A stretch of DNA of 63,825 nt from Bryobacterales bacterium (GCA_003167495.1 PMSX01000222.1:39883-103707); one strand, 5' to 3'; numbered from the stretch's first letter, positions 35,194-44,077 are shown. A program made the numbers and translations. The notes: a model not told the origin generated them from the sequence alone.

Positions 35194-35844
35194 GTGAGCG
35201 CGCCCACCACCGCATTGCGGATCATGGTTGTGGAGACTCATGAAGTACTTCGACTCGGCATCCGCTCTCTCCTTGGGAGTCGACCCGGCTGGAAGATCTG
35301 CGGTGAGGCGTCTTCCGGCGCAGAGGCGATCAAGAAAGTCGAGACCCTTCGCCCAGATGTGCTTCTGCTGCGAGTCGCTCTGCCCGACATCGGGGTAGCG
35401 AACGCCATTTCACGAATCATCGATGTCTGCCCGACCGTAAGGATCATTGCCTTGACCGCACCCGATTCAACAGAACTGGCGGCGGATGCCTTGGCTGCCG
35501 GCGCGCACGGCCTTGCATTGACCTCTGACGAAGGAAGCGATCTCCTCCTTACCCTAGAGAATTTGGCGCAGGGGAAACGAGTCTTATCCCCTGCGGCCGT
35601 AAGCATGGTCTGGAGTCAGTTAGCAAGGCCCAAGCCCGCAGGCGCCGCTGTGAGCGATCTGACTGCGCGAGAAATCGAAATTCTGGGATTTCTTGCCAAA
35701 GGGCAAAGCAGCAAAGAGTTGGCTGCCGCACTCGAAATTAGCGTGAAGACGGTGAACGCACATCGTGCCGCTATCATGCAGAAACTGAAGCTGCGCAGCT
35801 ATGCTGAGCTTGTTCAGTTTGCGATTCGACAGGGCATCGCATGA
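35194..35844 (+). CDS. LuxR/NarL-type regulator lacking the phosphoacceptor Asp
   Basis: 216 residues from a GTG at 35194. The receiver-like domain starts LRIMVVETHEVLRLGIRSLL: the acidic pair is Glu-Thr. The phosphoacceptor position is Arg60 (VLLLRVALPD) and the Lys loop reads HGLALTSDEG. All three phosphorylation determinants are therefore altered. The LuxR helix-turn-helix is well kept (LTAREIEILGFLAKGQSSKE, LAAALEISVKTVNAHRAAIM). It is a paralogue of the preceding regulator (shared HGLALTS, KVCPTVRIIAL-like and SYGELIHFAIRQGI-like ends). It is followed at once by remnants of two kinase genes, so its original partners in this copy are lost. Confidence 0.88.
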   Translation: MSAPTTALRIMVVETHEVLRLGIRSLLGSRPGWKICGEASSGAEAIKKVETLRPDVLLLRVALPDIGVANAISRIIDVCPTVRIIALTAPDSTELAADALAAGAHGLALTSDEGSDLLLTLENLAQGKRVLSPAAVSMVWSQLARPKPAGAAVSDLTAREIEILGFLAKGQSSKELAAALEISVKTVNAHRAAIMQKLKLRSYAELVQFAIRQGIA

Positions 35845-36050
35845 TCAACCGGGAGTCAAGGTCGGTCTCATCCAGACGATATGCGGCTCGTTCAACGTAG
35901 GGCCGTCGGCAACTAACTGCGCTAATACACCTAGGGAATCAATCCACTTGAAACGGTTATCCGTTGGACTTAATATCGTGTTGGTGGAGAAGGGATTCGG
36001 AAAATTCCGGTTGTAGCGAGTTGCCTCGACCCTAAAAGAACGCACGGAGT
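35837..36050 (+). repeat. Second copy of the dispersed intergenic repeat
   Basis: Starting at the stop of the LuxR-type gene, this segment aligns with 26329-26540 (shared CATGATCAAC, GGGCCGTCGGCAACTAACTG, CCTAGGGAATCAATCCACTT). Here the upstream regulator is intact, which shows what the copy near 26.3 kb has lost. Confidence 0.85.
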
Positions 36051-36053
36051 CCA

Positions 36054-36111
36054 AACCCGAACTGGTCGAGACCATCGTGACTTTCTCACAGTGTCGGGGC
36101 GCTCAAGATTA
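36054..36111 (+). pseudogene. 3'-end remnant of the 639-residue hybrid kinase gene
   Basis: Translates as PELVETIVTFSQCRGAQD then stop, against SELVGTILTFSRSDSAQD then stop at the end of the gene at 26993-28912. DNA identity over this ~60 bp is roughly 80 percent by eye. Nothing of the upstream kinase is present. Confidence 0.75.
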
Positions 36112-36129
36112 AGCACTCCTGAGGCGGGC

Positions 36130-36365
36130 TTTCCAGGCAGCTCGTTCGGGCGTCCATAGCTCGAGTTGACTCATGAACTCAGCGATGCGAGTTTGAGGGG
36201 CAACAAGAAACTTTTGAATAAGGTGATTCGCAAGCTGCGCGAGATGATGACGTCGGATTCGCGAACGCCATACAAGACCTTGCCGACAGGTACCGATACG
36301 ACGTTCTAGCGCAATTGCTGGAGGAAGCGTGCCGCCGATAACTGAGACTTCACTGCCCCCTCGGG
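36130..36365 (+). pseudogene. 3'-end remnant of the giant hybrid kinase gene
   Basis: Aligns with 33725-33960, the last ~70 codons and the following leader of the 1579-residue kinase gene (shared AACAAGAAACT, CAAGACCTTGCCGACAGGTA and GCTGGAGGAAGCGTGCCGCC, then GATAACTGAGACTT). Frameshifts and an in-frame stop show that it is not coding. Its last part supplies the ribosome site and GTG start of the receiver-kinase gene at 36329. Confidence 0.85.
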
Positions 36366-37453
36366 GAGACATCATGATTGTGGATGACAATCCCGCCACG
36401 CTGAAACTGCTAGAGGACATGCTACTGCAGCAAGAGTATGAAGTACATTCGTTTCCCTCGGGTAGTATGGCATTAGCAGCGGCGCTGAGGCATCCGCCGG
36501 ATTTGATTCTGCTTGACGTCGACATGCCTGAGATGAACGGCTACGAAGTGTGCGAACGTCTCAAATCCGCCACGGCGCTTTCAGAGATCCCCGTCATTTT
36601 CCTTAGTGCTCTGAACGACACACAAGACAAGATAACGGCGTTTCGTTCCGGCGCGGCGGACTACGTATCGAAACCTTTTCAGTTCGAAGAAGTCCACGCT
36701 CGCGTCGAAACGCATCTCAAACTGCACGGCCTCCAGCGGGCGCTGATGCTACAGAACGCACGCCTGGAAGAGATAGTGGCCGCGCGTACAAGCGAACTTG
36801 CCAAATCAAACGAGAGCCTGACCGTCTCTCTTCGAGAAAGAGAACTGCTTCTTCAGGAAGTCAATCACCGCGTCCACAATAACCTTCAGATTATTTGCAG
36901 CCTGCTCGGTATGCAATGTGCCGTCGTCACCGATCCACTGCTGGCTACGGCCCTCCTGGAAACTCAGAACCGTATACTCTCGATGGCCACGATCCACCAA
37001 ACGTTGTACGACTCCGGCAACCTGAGTGACGTCGAGTTTGCCAAATATATTCAACTACTGGCCAGCAATGTTTCGAATTCATATGGCGTGGATCCGACGC
37101 GGATTGAGCTCGCCTTTGAACTGGAGCCCGTACGCCTTGAAATTGACTGTGCCATCCCGTGCGGCCTGATTCTGAATGAATGGCTATCGAATGCATTCAA
37201 ACATGCTTTTCCACACGGTCGTAAAGGCGAAGTACGGATCTCGCTACAGCAGCGGGATCACTTGATCCTGTTGGGTGTCCACGACAATGGAGTTGGTCTC
37301 TTTAAGGGCCACGTTCCCAGTAGCCCTAAATCGCTCGGCCTCAGCCTTGTGGATGTGCTCTCGGAGCAGTTGGAAGGGACCCTAGAAATCGCCTCTAGTC
37401 GAGGATCATCACACTTCGTTTTGAGGTTCCCTCAAATCAGCGACAACGCATAG
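36329..37453 (+). CDS. Receiver-histidine kinase (REC-HisKA_2-HATPase)
   Basis: 374 residues from GTG 36329 (preceded by GGAGG). ATG 36374 also has a good Shine-Dalgarno (GGGGAG) but would cut into the first receiver strand, DIMIVDDN. Numbered from GTG: receiver about 12-130 with Asp-Asp, phosphoacceptor Asp63 (LILLDVDMP) and Lys (DYVSKPFQF), all complete; a coiled-coil linker (NARLEEIVAARTSELAKSNE); then an HisKA_2 box LLLQEVNHRVHNNLQIICSL with His180, and the ATPase (CGLILNEWLSNAFKHAFP, GVHDNGVGL, SLGLSLVDVL). Such kinases phosphorylate a separate receiver while their own N-terminal receiver sets activity. Its 5' end is built on the fossil of the giant-kinase 3' end, and it faces the convergent PAS-PAS-kinase gene 19 bp away. 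Confidence 0.9.
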   Translation: MPPITETSLPPRGDIMIVDDNPATLKLLEDMLLQQEYEVHSFPSGSMALAAALRHPPDLILLDVDMPEMNGYEVCERLKSATALSEIPVIFLSALNDTQDKITAFRSGAADYVSKPFQFEEVHARVETHLKLHGLQRALMLQNARLEEIVAARTSELAKSNESLTVSLRERELLLQEVNHRVHNNLQIICSLLGMQCAVVTDPLLATALLETQNRILSMATIHQTLYDSGNLSDVEFAKYIQLLASNVSNSYGVDPTRIELAFELEPVRLEIDCAIPCGLILNEWLSNAFKHAFPHGRKGEVRISLQQRDHLILLGVHDNGVGLFKGHVPSSPKSLGLSLVDVLSEQLEGTLEIASSRGSSHFVLRFPQISDNA

Positions 37454-37472
37454 GACGAACATAAGCAAGCTT

Positions 37473-39392
37473 CTATGCGCTCGCAGCTCGAGCGTCTTCA
37501 GGTTGCATACTAAAGCGTACAATAAAACACGCACCAGGAGGCGTTCCGATCTCTAACTCTCCTTGGAGCTGGTCGGTCAAAGCCTGGATAATCGTCAGGC
37601 CGAGCGATTTAGAGGTCTGCAAATCAAAATTGGCCGGCAAGCCGGCACCGTTATCGGAGACGGTCATGCAAACCTGATGTCCCTCGGAGCTCAGTTGGAT
37701 GAGAATCTCGCCGTTGCCGTCCGGGTAGGCGTATTTCAAGGCGTTTGTGATCAGTTCGTTCAGAATCAGCCCTAAAGGAATGGCCTGGGCAATCGCGAGA
37801 GTGATCGGGGCTAGCTCCAGCCGGTAAGTGATTGTGGCGTTTTGTGAGTAAGTAGAGAACAAGCGCACCGCCAAGTCCCGCCCATAAACGGCAAAATCGA
37901 TGGAACTCATGTCAATGTGCGAATAGAGCTGTTCGTGGATCATTGACATCGCTTTCACCCGGCGTTCGGCGTCCTCGAGCGTAGCGACGGTTTCCTGGTT
38001 GTCGATTGTATTCGCCTGTAGCGACAAGAGGGAAGAAACAATCGCCAGATTGTTTTTGACGCGGTGATGAATTTCCTGTAGCAAAGCCCGCTTCTCTGCA
38101 AGCGCTCGCGCGAGGTTTTCCTCGGAGATCTTCCGTTTGCTTATGTCGCTTACCACTGCGTGGCACATGGCAATTCCATCAACATCGGGAGCGATGGTTG
38201 CCTCCAAGCACGTCCAGAAGGCATTGCCGGCTTCTGCCACCATCCGCACCTCCCAAACCTGCGGCCCAGCCGTTCCAAAGAGTTGTTTGAAAGCGTGGTA
38301 GTTGGTGTCTTGGTCCTCAGGAAAAACAAAGCTGGAGAGCGGCTGGTTGATCAAAGCGCTTCTCGCAACGCCGATCATTTTGGCGACCGTTGAATTGGCG
38401 CCCAGAATCAGTCCCTCTCGGTTGAGCGTAAGATAGCCTACCGGCGCCATGTCGTATAGGTTCAGGTACAGCGCCCGAGAGGCTTGCACTTCCTCATAAA
38501 TTCGGCGCAACTCCTCGTTCTGTATCTCGAGCTCGATCTGATGCACCCGCAGTTCGTAGTGCGCCGTCACGCGTTTCTCCAGGGTCAGGGTCTCCAGATT
38601 CTCCGGTACTTGGGCGTTTCTTTCCGCGATTATTTTCTCGGCCTGCTCGCGCACTCGCTCTGACTTTGATTGTATTGAGTTCGTTGCGGCCGTCAAGGCG
38701 CCGGCAGCATGGTCGGAATGTAGGTGGAACGTTCCCCTGAGTTCTCCCTCGGAGATCTTCCGCTTAGTTATGTCGCTTACCACCGCGCGGCACACGGGAG
38801 TTCCATCAACATCGAGAGCCGTGGTCGCCTCCAAGCATGACCAGAAGGTATTGCCGGCTTCTCCCACCATCCGCACCTCCCAGACCTGTGGCCCACCCGG
38901 TCCAAAAAGCTGTTTAAGAGCGTGGTAATTGGTGTCCTGGTCCTCGGGAAGAACATAGCTGGATAATGGCTGGTTGATCAAAGCGCTTCTCGCCACGCCA
39001 ATCATTTTGGCGGCCGTCGAATTGGCTCTCAGAATCAATCCCTCTTCGTTGAGCGTAAGATAGCCTACCGGCGCCATGTCGTATAGGTTGAGATACAGCG
39101 CCCGAGAGGCCTGCACTTCCTTTTGGATCCGGCGCAACTCCTCGTTCTGGATCTCCAGCTCAATCTGGTGCACCTGCAGTTCGTGGTGTGTGGCCGCTCT
39201 TTCTTCGGCCGTCGGCACACGCAGGAATTGGGCGCTTCTTTCCGCGAATATCTTTTCCGCCCGCTGGCGCACAGTTTGCGCTGAGTCTGTCGCACCCGTG
39301 AGAGTGTCGGCCTCTGTGCCGGCAAGTAACTTTTCTTTGTTCAGGGATTCACTTCCTTCAGCTGATTTGTCTTTCCGTTGTTGCAATGGCAT
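37473..39392 (-). CDS. PAS-PAS sensor kinase of the HisKA_2 class
   Basis: 639 residues, soluble. Two PAS units preceded by the same coiled coil (HQIELEIQNEELRRI) occupy about 71-218 and 280-427 and are near-identical, an internal duplication (see repeats). The kinase box is LLQEIHHRVKNNLAIVSSLL (His442/443), followed by an ATPase of the HisKA_2/HWE neighbourhood (LGLILNELITNALKYAYP, VSDNGAGLPANF, LGLTIIQALTDQLQG). The start overlaps the end of the CheB-CheR-PAS gene by 35 bp, so the two are translationally coupled. They probably form one signalling unit that in many genomes is a single CheB/CheR/PAS/kinase polypeptide. Confidence 0.9.
   Translation of the reverse strand: MPLQQRKDKSAEGSESLNKEKLLAGTEADTLTGATDSAQTVRQRAEKIFAERSAQFLRVPTAEERAATHHELQVHQIELEIQNEELRRIQKEVQASRALYLNLYDMAPVGYLTLNEEGLILRANSTAAKMIGVARSALINQPLSSYVLPEDQDTNYHALKQLFGPGGPQVWEVRMVGEAGNTFWSCLEATTALDVDGTPVCRAVVSDITKRKISEGELRGTFHLHSDHAAGALTAATNSIQSKSERVREQAEKIIAERNAQVPENLETLTLEKRVTAHYELRVHQIELEIQNEELRRIYEEVQASRALYLNLYDMAPVGYLTLNREGLILGANSTVAKMIGVARSALINQPLSSFVFPEDQDTNYHAFKQLFGTAGPQVWEVRMVAEAGNAFWTCLEATIAPDVDGIAMCHAVVSDISKRKISEENLARALAEKRALLQEIHHRVKNNLAIVSSLLSLQANTIDNQETVATLEDAERRVKAMSMIHEQLYSHIDMSSIDFAVYGRDLAVRLFSTYSQNATITYRLELAPITLAIAQAIPLGLILNELITNALKYAYPDGNGEILIQLSSEGHQVCMTVSDNGAGLPANFDLQTSKSLGLTIIQALTDQLQGELEIGTPPGACFIVRFSMQPEDARAASA
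38112..38555 (-). repeat. Intragenic direct repeat, copy 2 (second PAS unit)
   Basis: 444 bp encoding residues 280-427 of the PAS-PAS kinase; highly similar to 38739-39182 at both DNA and protein level (shared phrases ASRALYLNLYDMAPVGYLTL and ARSALINQPLSS). Confidence 0.8.
38739..39182 (-). repeat. Intragenic direct repeat, copy 1 (first PAS unit)
   Basis: 444 bp encoding residues 71-218; offset from copy 2 by 627 bp without internal indels, which indicates a recent tandem duplication of one PAS-coding unit. Confidence 0.8.
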
Positions 39393-42354
39393 ACGCTGTG
39401 CCCTCCTTATTCATCAAGGCGGTCGCGGTCAGCATCACTTCCACGATCCGGCCATCTTTGGCAATCCGTTGCGTGTGGTACGGCGCCAGAACTTCACCAC
39501 GGCCTTGCCGCTGGACCGCGGCCAATTCGCGTTCTCGATCTATCTCAGGGATCAGACTGCAAATGTTCATTGCCAACGCCTCGGTCTCGCTCCACATGTA
39601 CATTCTTTGTGCGGCCGGATTCCAGGCCAGGATGCGACCCTCAAAATTTTGCACCAGGATAGCGTCGCTTGCGTCGTGAACTACTGCTGCGAGGCGGCGA
39701 AGTGTCTCTGAATCCTGCCGCGCAGCCCGCGCAATTCTCAACTCCGTGATCTCAGTGAAGGTAATGACTGCGCCCTCGACCGCGTTTTTCAGAGTTCGAT
39801 AAGGCTGCATGCGCAGCAAGTACCAGGCGCCCGTCTGGGTCTGAACTTCAACCTCTTTGGACGTCAGAGTGTCAAGCACCGACTGCAAGTCAGCCACTAG
39901 CCGGTCATACTTCATAAGGTTGGAAACGATGTGGCCAACCGGTCGGCCCACATCCGTCGGAATCAAATTGATTGCTCGAGTGACACTGGCGGTGAAGTGC
40001 CGGATGCGCATGCGCCGGTCCACAAATATGGTGCCGATACCGGTACCGGCCAGCAAGTTGTTCATGTCGTTATTAGATCGAGATAGATCGGCCACCTTGG
40101 TTTGCAGTTCGGCGTTGACTGTAGTTAGTTCCTCGTTGACCGATTGCAATTCTTCTTTGGATGTCTCCAGTTCCTCGTTAGTAGATTGGAGTTCCTCGTT
40201 TATGGCCTGCATTTCCTGGTTGGAACATTTGAGAGCTTCGTTGCTGGCTTCGAGATCCCCTGCGGTGATCCGAAGGTATTCCTGATTCACGAGCAACTCC
40301 TGCTTGAGCATCGCAATCGAGCGGTCGGCTTCCGATGCCCTCCCACCCGCCGCTTCGGCCATGTCTTGGCTTGAATCGGGAACGTCGGCCTTTGGGGCCG
40401 ATTTTGGGCCCATCGCCAGAACTTCTTCGAAGACAACCAGGAACAGTCGCGGCTCGCTAGTGAGGTCGGGCCCTGCGGATGCCGGCCTGACCGTCAGATT
40501 GACGACAGCGAAATTACCGTTGGTTCTGACGCTGATACCCGCTTGATGCACCGGCTTCTGGTTCAACAGCGCTTTATGCAGTGCGATTGTCAGCGACGGA
40601 CGCAATCCTTCGCGAGCCATCTTCAGGATATTCATCTCGGCCTCGCCCTGAGGTGGCTCCAGGTACCGGCCGGTGCGGCCGTGAAGGTAAAGGATATCGC
40701 CGCGCTCGTTAACGAGCACGCCCGCGGGCGTGTACTGTCGCAGCATCGCCCGCTCGGTCAGCTCACGCACTGACGGCTTGCTTTCCACCGGCGCCTGTTG
40801 AATGGGGTGCAAAACCAATCGTTCGTGAGAGTGAAGCGGGAAAGCCGCCAAGCTGGATGCCCTACCGGGAACGTCGTCCTTTCGAAGAAACAGCTTCGAC
40901 GTGCGATCCATTTCGGTGAAGAGATCGGTGGAGGCACCCACACTCTCGGACGAGCCTAGGAAGAGCCTGCCTCCCGGCTTGAGCGCGTAGTGGAAGAGGT
41001 GGAGCAGCTTCAACTGTAGATCCGCTTCCAGGTAGATCATTAGATTGCGGCAGCTGATGAGGTCGAGCTTCGAAAACGGCGGGTCTTTGATCAAGTCCTG
41101 TTCGGAGAACACTACGATTTCGCGGATCTGGGAATGGACGCGAAAAGCCCCGCCGGCCGGGTCTTGCGCCATAAAACGCGCCAGGCGTTCGGGCGAGACG
41201 TCGGCGGCGATGCTAGCCGGGTAGACAGCGGCGCGCGCTACGCCGATGGCCCGGCGGTTAATGTCGGTGGCGAACACCTGCAGCTTGAAATTCTGCTTTA
41301 GCCTCTCCATTTGCTCTTGCAGCAAAATAGCAATGGAGTAAGCTTCCTCGCCAGTGGAACAACCGGCCACCCAGACGCGAATCGTTGAATCCGCAGGCTT
41401 GCCGGAAAAAAGCTGCGGAATGATCTGTTGCCGGAGCGCCTCGAATGCACTGGCGTCGCGAAAGAAGCTCGTGACACCGATTAGGAGGTCGCAACACAGC
41501 CCCTCCACATCGGCAGGAGTTTGCTCCAAATGGCGAACATAGTCGTCCACCTGCTTGAATCCATCGATGGCCATGCTCCGCTCGATACAGCGGGCGATGG
41601 GGTTGCGTTTGTATTGAGAAAAGTCGTGGCCGGTTTGGGTGCGGAGTAACGGGAAAATCTTTTCGAGTGAACTTTCGAGATGGTTGTCCGCGGGAGAAAT
41701 CGACCGTGAATTTTTCCCGGACGAGTGCGCGACGTAAGCGATGAGTTGAGCGGGCATTTCGGCAGGCGGCAAAATGTAATCCACCAAACCGGTATCAATG
41801 GCGCTACGCGGCATGCCGTCGTATTCGGTGGATGCCGGGTCCTGCGCGATGGCCAAGCCACCCTCGCCCTTGACTGCCCGCAAGCCCGAGGTGCCGTCGC
41901 TGCCTGTGCCTGAAAGCACGATGCAGATCGCCCGCTCGTGTTGATCCTGGGCCAGCGAATGGAAGAAAAAGTCGATTGCGAAACGCTGGCCCCGCGGTGC
42001 GTCCCAATCCAGTAACCGCAGCGTACGGTTTGCGATGGCCATATTTCGGTTGGGCGGAATTATGTAGGCACAATTAGGCTTGACAACCATTCCGTCGCTA
42101 ACTTCAAAGACCTCCATTCGGGTATAGCGCCTGATCAGGTCGGAAAGGATGCTCTTGTGGTCAGGGGCCAAATGCTGCACGAGGACAAAAGCCATACCGG
42201 GATCATCGGCGGGCATACCCGAAAAGAAGGCTTCGAACGCCGCCAGCCCTCCGGCAGAGGCGCCGATCCCGACCACCGTACATCCCTGACCGGAAGGCGT
42301 CGCGTCGTCGATGGCATCGACCTTCGGCGCGAGTTCAATTTCGAGGCCTGACAT
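39358..42354 (-). CDS. CheB-CheR fusion with coiled coil and PAS domains
   Basis: 998 residues. CheB methylesterase at about 22-205 with Ser33 (GASAGG), His61/66 (QHLAPDH) and Asp153 (SGTGSDGTSG). CheR methyltransferase at about 225-490 with the SAM site VWVAGCSTGEEAYSIAI and the DLISCRNLMIYLE segment. Then a receptor-like linker, a long coiled coil (about 695-770: NEELQSTNEELETSKEELQS and similar), a PAS-like domain (TGIGTIFVDRRMRIRHFTAS) and a last PAS domain ending at ITSER-like ATTERQIS. It lacks a kinase domain; the overlapping downstream gene supplies one. CheB-CheR fusions of this kind are not part of classical chemotaxis and occur in stress or two-component signalling; no chemoreceptor gene is present here. 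Confidence 0.92.
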   Translation of the reverse strand: MSGLEIELAPKVDAIDDATPSGQGCTVVGIGASAGGLAAFEAFFSGMPADDPGMAFVLVQHLAPDHKSILSDLIRRYTRMEVFEVSDGMVVKPNCAYIIPPNRNMAIANRTLRLLDWDAPRGQRFAIDFFFHSLAQDQHERAICIVLSGTGSDGTSGLRAVKGEGGLAIAQDPASTEYDGMPRSAIDTGLVDYILPPAEMPAQLIAYVAHSSGKNSRSISPADNHLESSLEKIFPLLRTQTGHDFSQYKRNPIARCIERSMAIDGFKQVDDYVRHLEQTPADVEGLCCDLLIGVTSFFRDASAFEALRQQIIPQLFSGKPADSTIRVWVAGCSTGEEAYSIAILLQEQMERLKQNFKLQVFATDINRRAIGVARAAVYPASIAADVSPERLARFMAQDPAGGAFRVHSQIREIVVFSEQDLIKDPPFSKLDLISCRNLMIYLEADLQLKLLHLFHYALKPGGRLFLGSSESVGASTDLFTEMDRTSKLFLRKDDVPGRASSLAAFPLHSHERLVLHPIQQAPVESKPSVRELTERAMLRQYTPAGVLVNERGDILYLHGRTGRYLEPPQGEAEMNILKMAREGLRPSLTIALHKALLNQKPVHQAGISVRTNGNFAVVNLTVRPASAGPDLTSEPRLFLVVFEEVLAMGPKSAPKADVPDSSQDMAEAAGGRASEADRSIAMLKQELLVNQEYLRITAGDLEASNEALKCSNQEMQAINEELQSTNEELETSKEELQSVNEELTTVNAELQTKVADLSRSNNDMNNLLAGTGIGTIFVDRRMRIRHFTASVTRAINLIPTDVGRPVGHIVSNLMKYDRLVADLQSVLDTLTSKEVEVQTQTGAWYLLRMQPYRTLKNAVEGAVITFTEITELRIARAARQDSETLRRLAAVVHDASDAILVQNFEGRILAWNPAAQRMYMWSETEALAMNICSLIPEIDRERELAAVQRQGRGEVLAPYHTQRIAKDGRIVEVMLTATALMNKEGTAYAIATTERQIS

Positions 42355-42655
42355 TCGATTCCCCCTTTTTAGGGACCTTCAAGGGTGCTGTGGCGTTCTA
42401 TTGGGCATGCTTGAAGCGTCGATTCGAAGCGCGACAGCTACATTGTTTTTTCATCTCACTCAAGCTGGGTCAACAATCCCGCTTGGGGAGAACATGCCGA
42501 GACACCCTGGGATGCCTTGACAGGTCCTTAGGGAAGGCTTCAGAAGATCGAAGCCGTTGAAAAAAAATGAAACGGTTACAACATGATATCACGCTTTCTT
42601 GTCTGCCATTTTTTGCGGACACCGGACGATCTCGAGGGATATTAGACACTGAGTC
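42355..42655. other. Intergenic region between divergent genes
   Basis: About 300 bp between the CheB-CheR start and the MmcQ/YjbR-like gene. It must hold both promoters; no consensus promoter or repeat stood out. Confidence 0.4.
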
Positions 42656-43000
42656 ATGGATGCCGCTGATTTCCGTCGCATAGCGTTGAGCTTTGAGGGC
42701 GCCGAAGAAGGGTCGCACATGGTCGCGCCTGATTTCCGGGTCGGTGGCAGGATCTTTGCCACGCTTGCGTCGCAAAGCCAGGGCTACGGCAACTTGATGC
42801 TCACTCCGGAGCAGCAGGCGGCGTTCGTCGACGAGTTACCAGGCGTGTTTCTGCCGGTGGCGGGTGGCTGGGGAAGGATGGGCGCGACGCACATCCGGTT
42901 GTCGAAAGCAAAGGCAGATGTGTTGGCCGGCGCGCTCCACGCCGCGTGGAAGTTACGCGTGGATAAGAATGAAAAGGCTTCGCGGAAGAAAAAGAAATGA
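42656..43000 (+). CDS. MmcQ/YjbR-family protein
   Basis: 114 residues with the family pattern: DFRRIALSFEGAEEGSHMVA, DFRVGGRIFATL, LMLTPEQQAAFVDELPGVFL, GGWGRMGATHIRLSKAKADV. The CyaY-like fold of these proteins is thought to bind DNA or ligands, but no biochemical role is established. A Lys-rich C-terminal tail (ASRKKKK) is present. It is a single gene, convergent with the molybdopterin-binding gene. Confidence 0.85.
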   Translation: MDAADFRRIALSFEGAEEGSHMVAPDFRVGGRIFATLASQSQGYGNLMLTPEQQAAFVDELPGVFLPVAGGWGRMGATHIRLSKAKADVLAGALHAAWKLRVDKNEKASRKKKK

Positions 43001-43105
43001 AAAATGCCGGACGCGTTGGTAGGAGCGTCCGGCAAACGGTTCAGCAAGACGACGGAAAGGATATCCGCCATCAGAGCGCGCAGGGGAAATGCGCGCGCAG
43101 GCACT

Positions 43106-44077
43106 TCAACCGAGGAGTCCACCGTGTCCCAGGCAAGCGATTTCCCAGCCGGAGATACGGTACTTCGCTAACATCGGAGGTAAAACCAAGTCGAGAATAT
43201 TCGGCTTGGCGGAACGAAAACAGCAGGGAGCCGAGACGATCGGCACATCGTCTTTGTAGCTGAGAAGCATCAGGTTGCCAGGTTCTACCGGGGCAAGGAA
43301 ACGTTCGACATGCGCGCCGAGGCGTATCATCGCGCGGCCAATCACATCTTCGGGTCCCGCAGGGGCGGTGGTTGAGGCAATGAGGATCGCGGCCGGCTTG
43401 GTGCGCAGGAGATGTTGCAAAGCGCGCGTCACTTGTTCTTCATCCTCGACCGCGGAAAGCGCATAGCGGAGATTACCGCCAAATTTCTCGACGCGGGTGC
43501 GAACAATATTTTCAAAAAGCGCCCGGGCGCGGTCACCATGGACCGGATCGGTATAAAGGACTCCGACTCCGGGATCGCGGACAGGCCTAGCTTGCAGGAT
43601 TGCGCCGCGTTCACCCAGAATGCCCAAAACAGTTTCTAATTGCGCTTGTGAAACGGCGAAAGGCGAACTCTTAATCGTGGCAATTCGCTCGCCGTTCCTG
43701 ACAAATCGATAATTAGAGACGGTGGCAATCACAACGCTGCTGGTGCAGTTTATCTGCTTTAACAGTTCGTCGTCCACCAAGATACAGGAATCGGCAGTAG
43801 CGATTAAGTTGGCACGACCACCCGCAGCCAACCGAATTTCCACGGACCCACAGCACATGACTTCTGCAACCGCCATGACTGCTTCATCCTCGCCAATTTC
43901 TCCTTCTTCCAACTCAGTGACCCAAACTTGCTGCATGCCTTCGGTTTCCAGCAAGCGGATGTCTTCGTCGCTTAATACATGGCCTTTGGCCAAGAGCTTT
44001 CGACCACCGGGACGGAAAATGGTGCAGCATAAAATCCGGCCAGCAGAACTTTGAACGTCAACTGTTAGGGCTCGCAT
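43106..44077 (-). CDS. Molybdopterin-binding domain protein
   Basis: 323 residues. The second half carries a MoaB/Mog-like fold: VGVLYTDPVHGDRARALFEN, then ILIASTTAPAGPEDVIGRAM, the latter being the place of the GGTG(T/S) and asp/pro motif of molybdopterin-binding domains, although the glycine run is poorly kept (ASTTAPAGPED). The N-terminal half resembles the substrate-domain region that precedes it in proteins annotated as molybdopterin biosynthesis or CinA-like (GGRKLLAKGHVLSDEDIRLL). No other moa/moe/mog gene is close, so a stand-alone sensor or accessory role is equally possible. Confidence 0.7.
   Translation of the reverse strand: MRALTVDVQSSAGRILCCTIFRPGGRKLLAKGHVLSDEDIRLLETEGMQQVWVTELEEGEIGEDEAVMAVAEVMCCGSVEIRLAAGGRANLIATADSCILVDDELLKQINCTSSVVIATVSNYRFVRNGERIATIKSSPFAVSQAQLETVLGILGERGAILQARPVRDPGVGVLYTDPVHGDRARALFENIVRTRVEKFGGNLRYALSAVEDEEQVTRALQHLLRTKPAAILIASTTAPAGPEDVIGRAMIRLGAHVERFLAPVEPGNLMLLSYKDDVPIVSAPCCFRSAKPNILDLVLPPMLAKYRISGWEIACLGHGGLLG

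Noticed and set aside
38112..39182. CRISPR or tandem-repeat array
   Set aside because: The two repeats are 444-bp coding PAS units in frame, with no short regular repeat-spacer pattern; no CRISPR array was seen anywhere.
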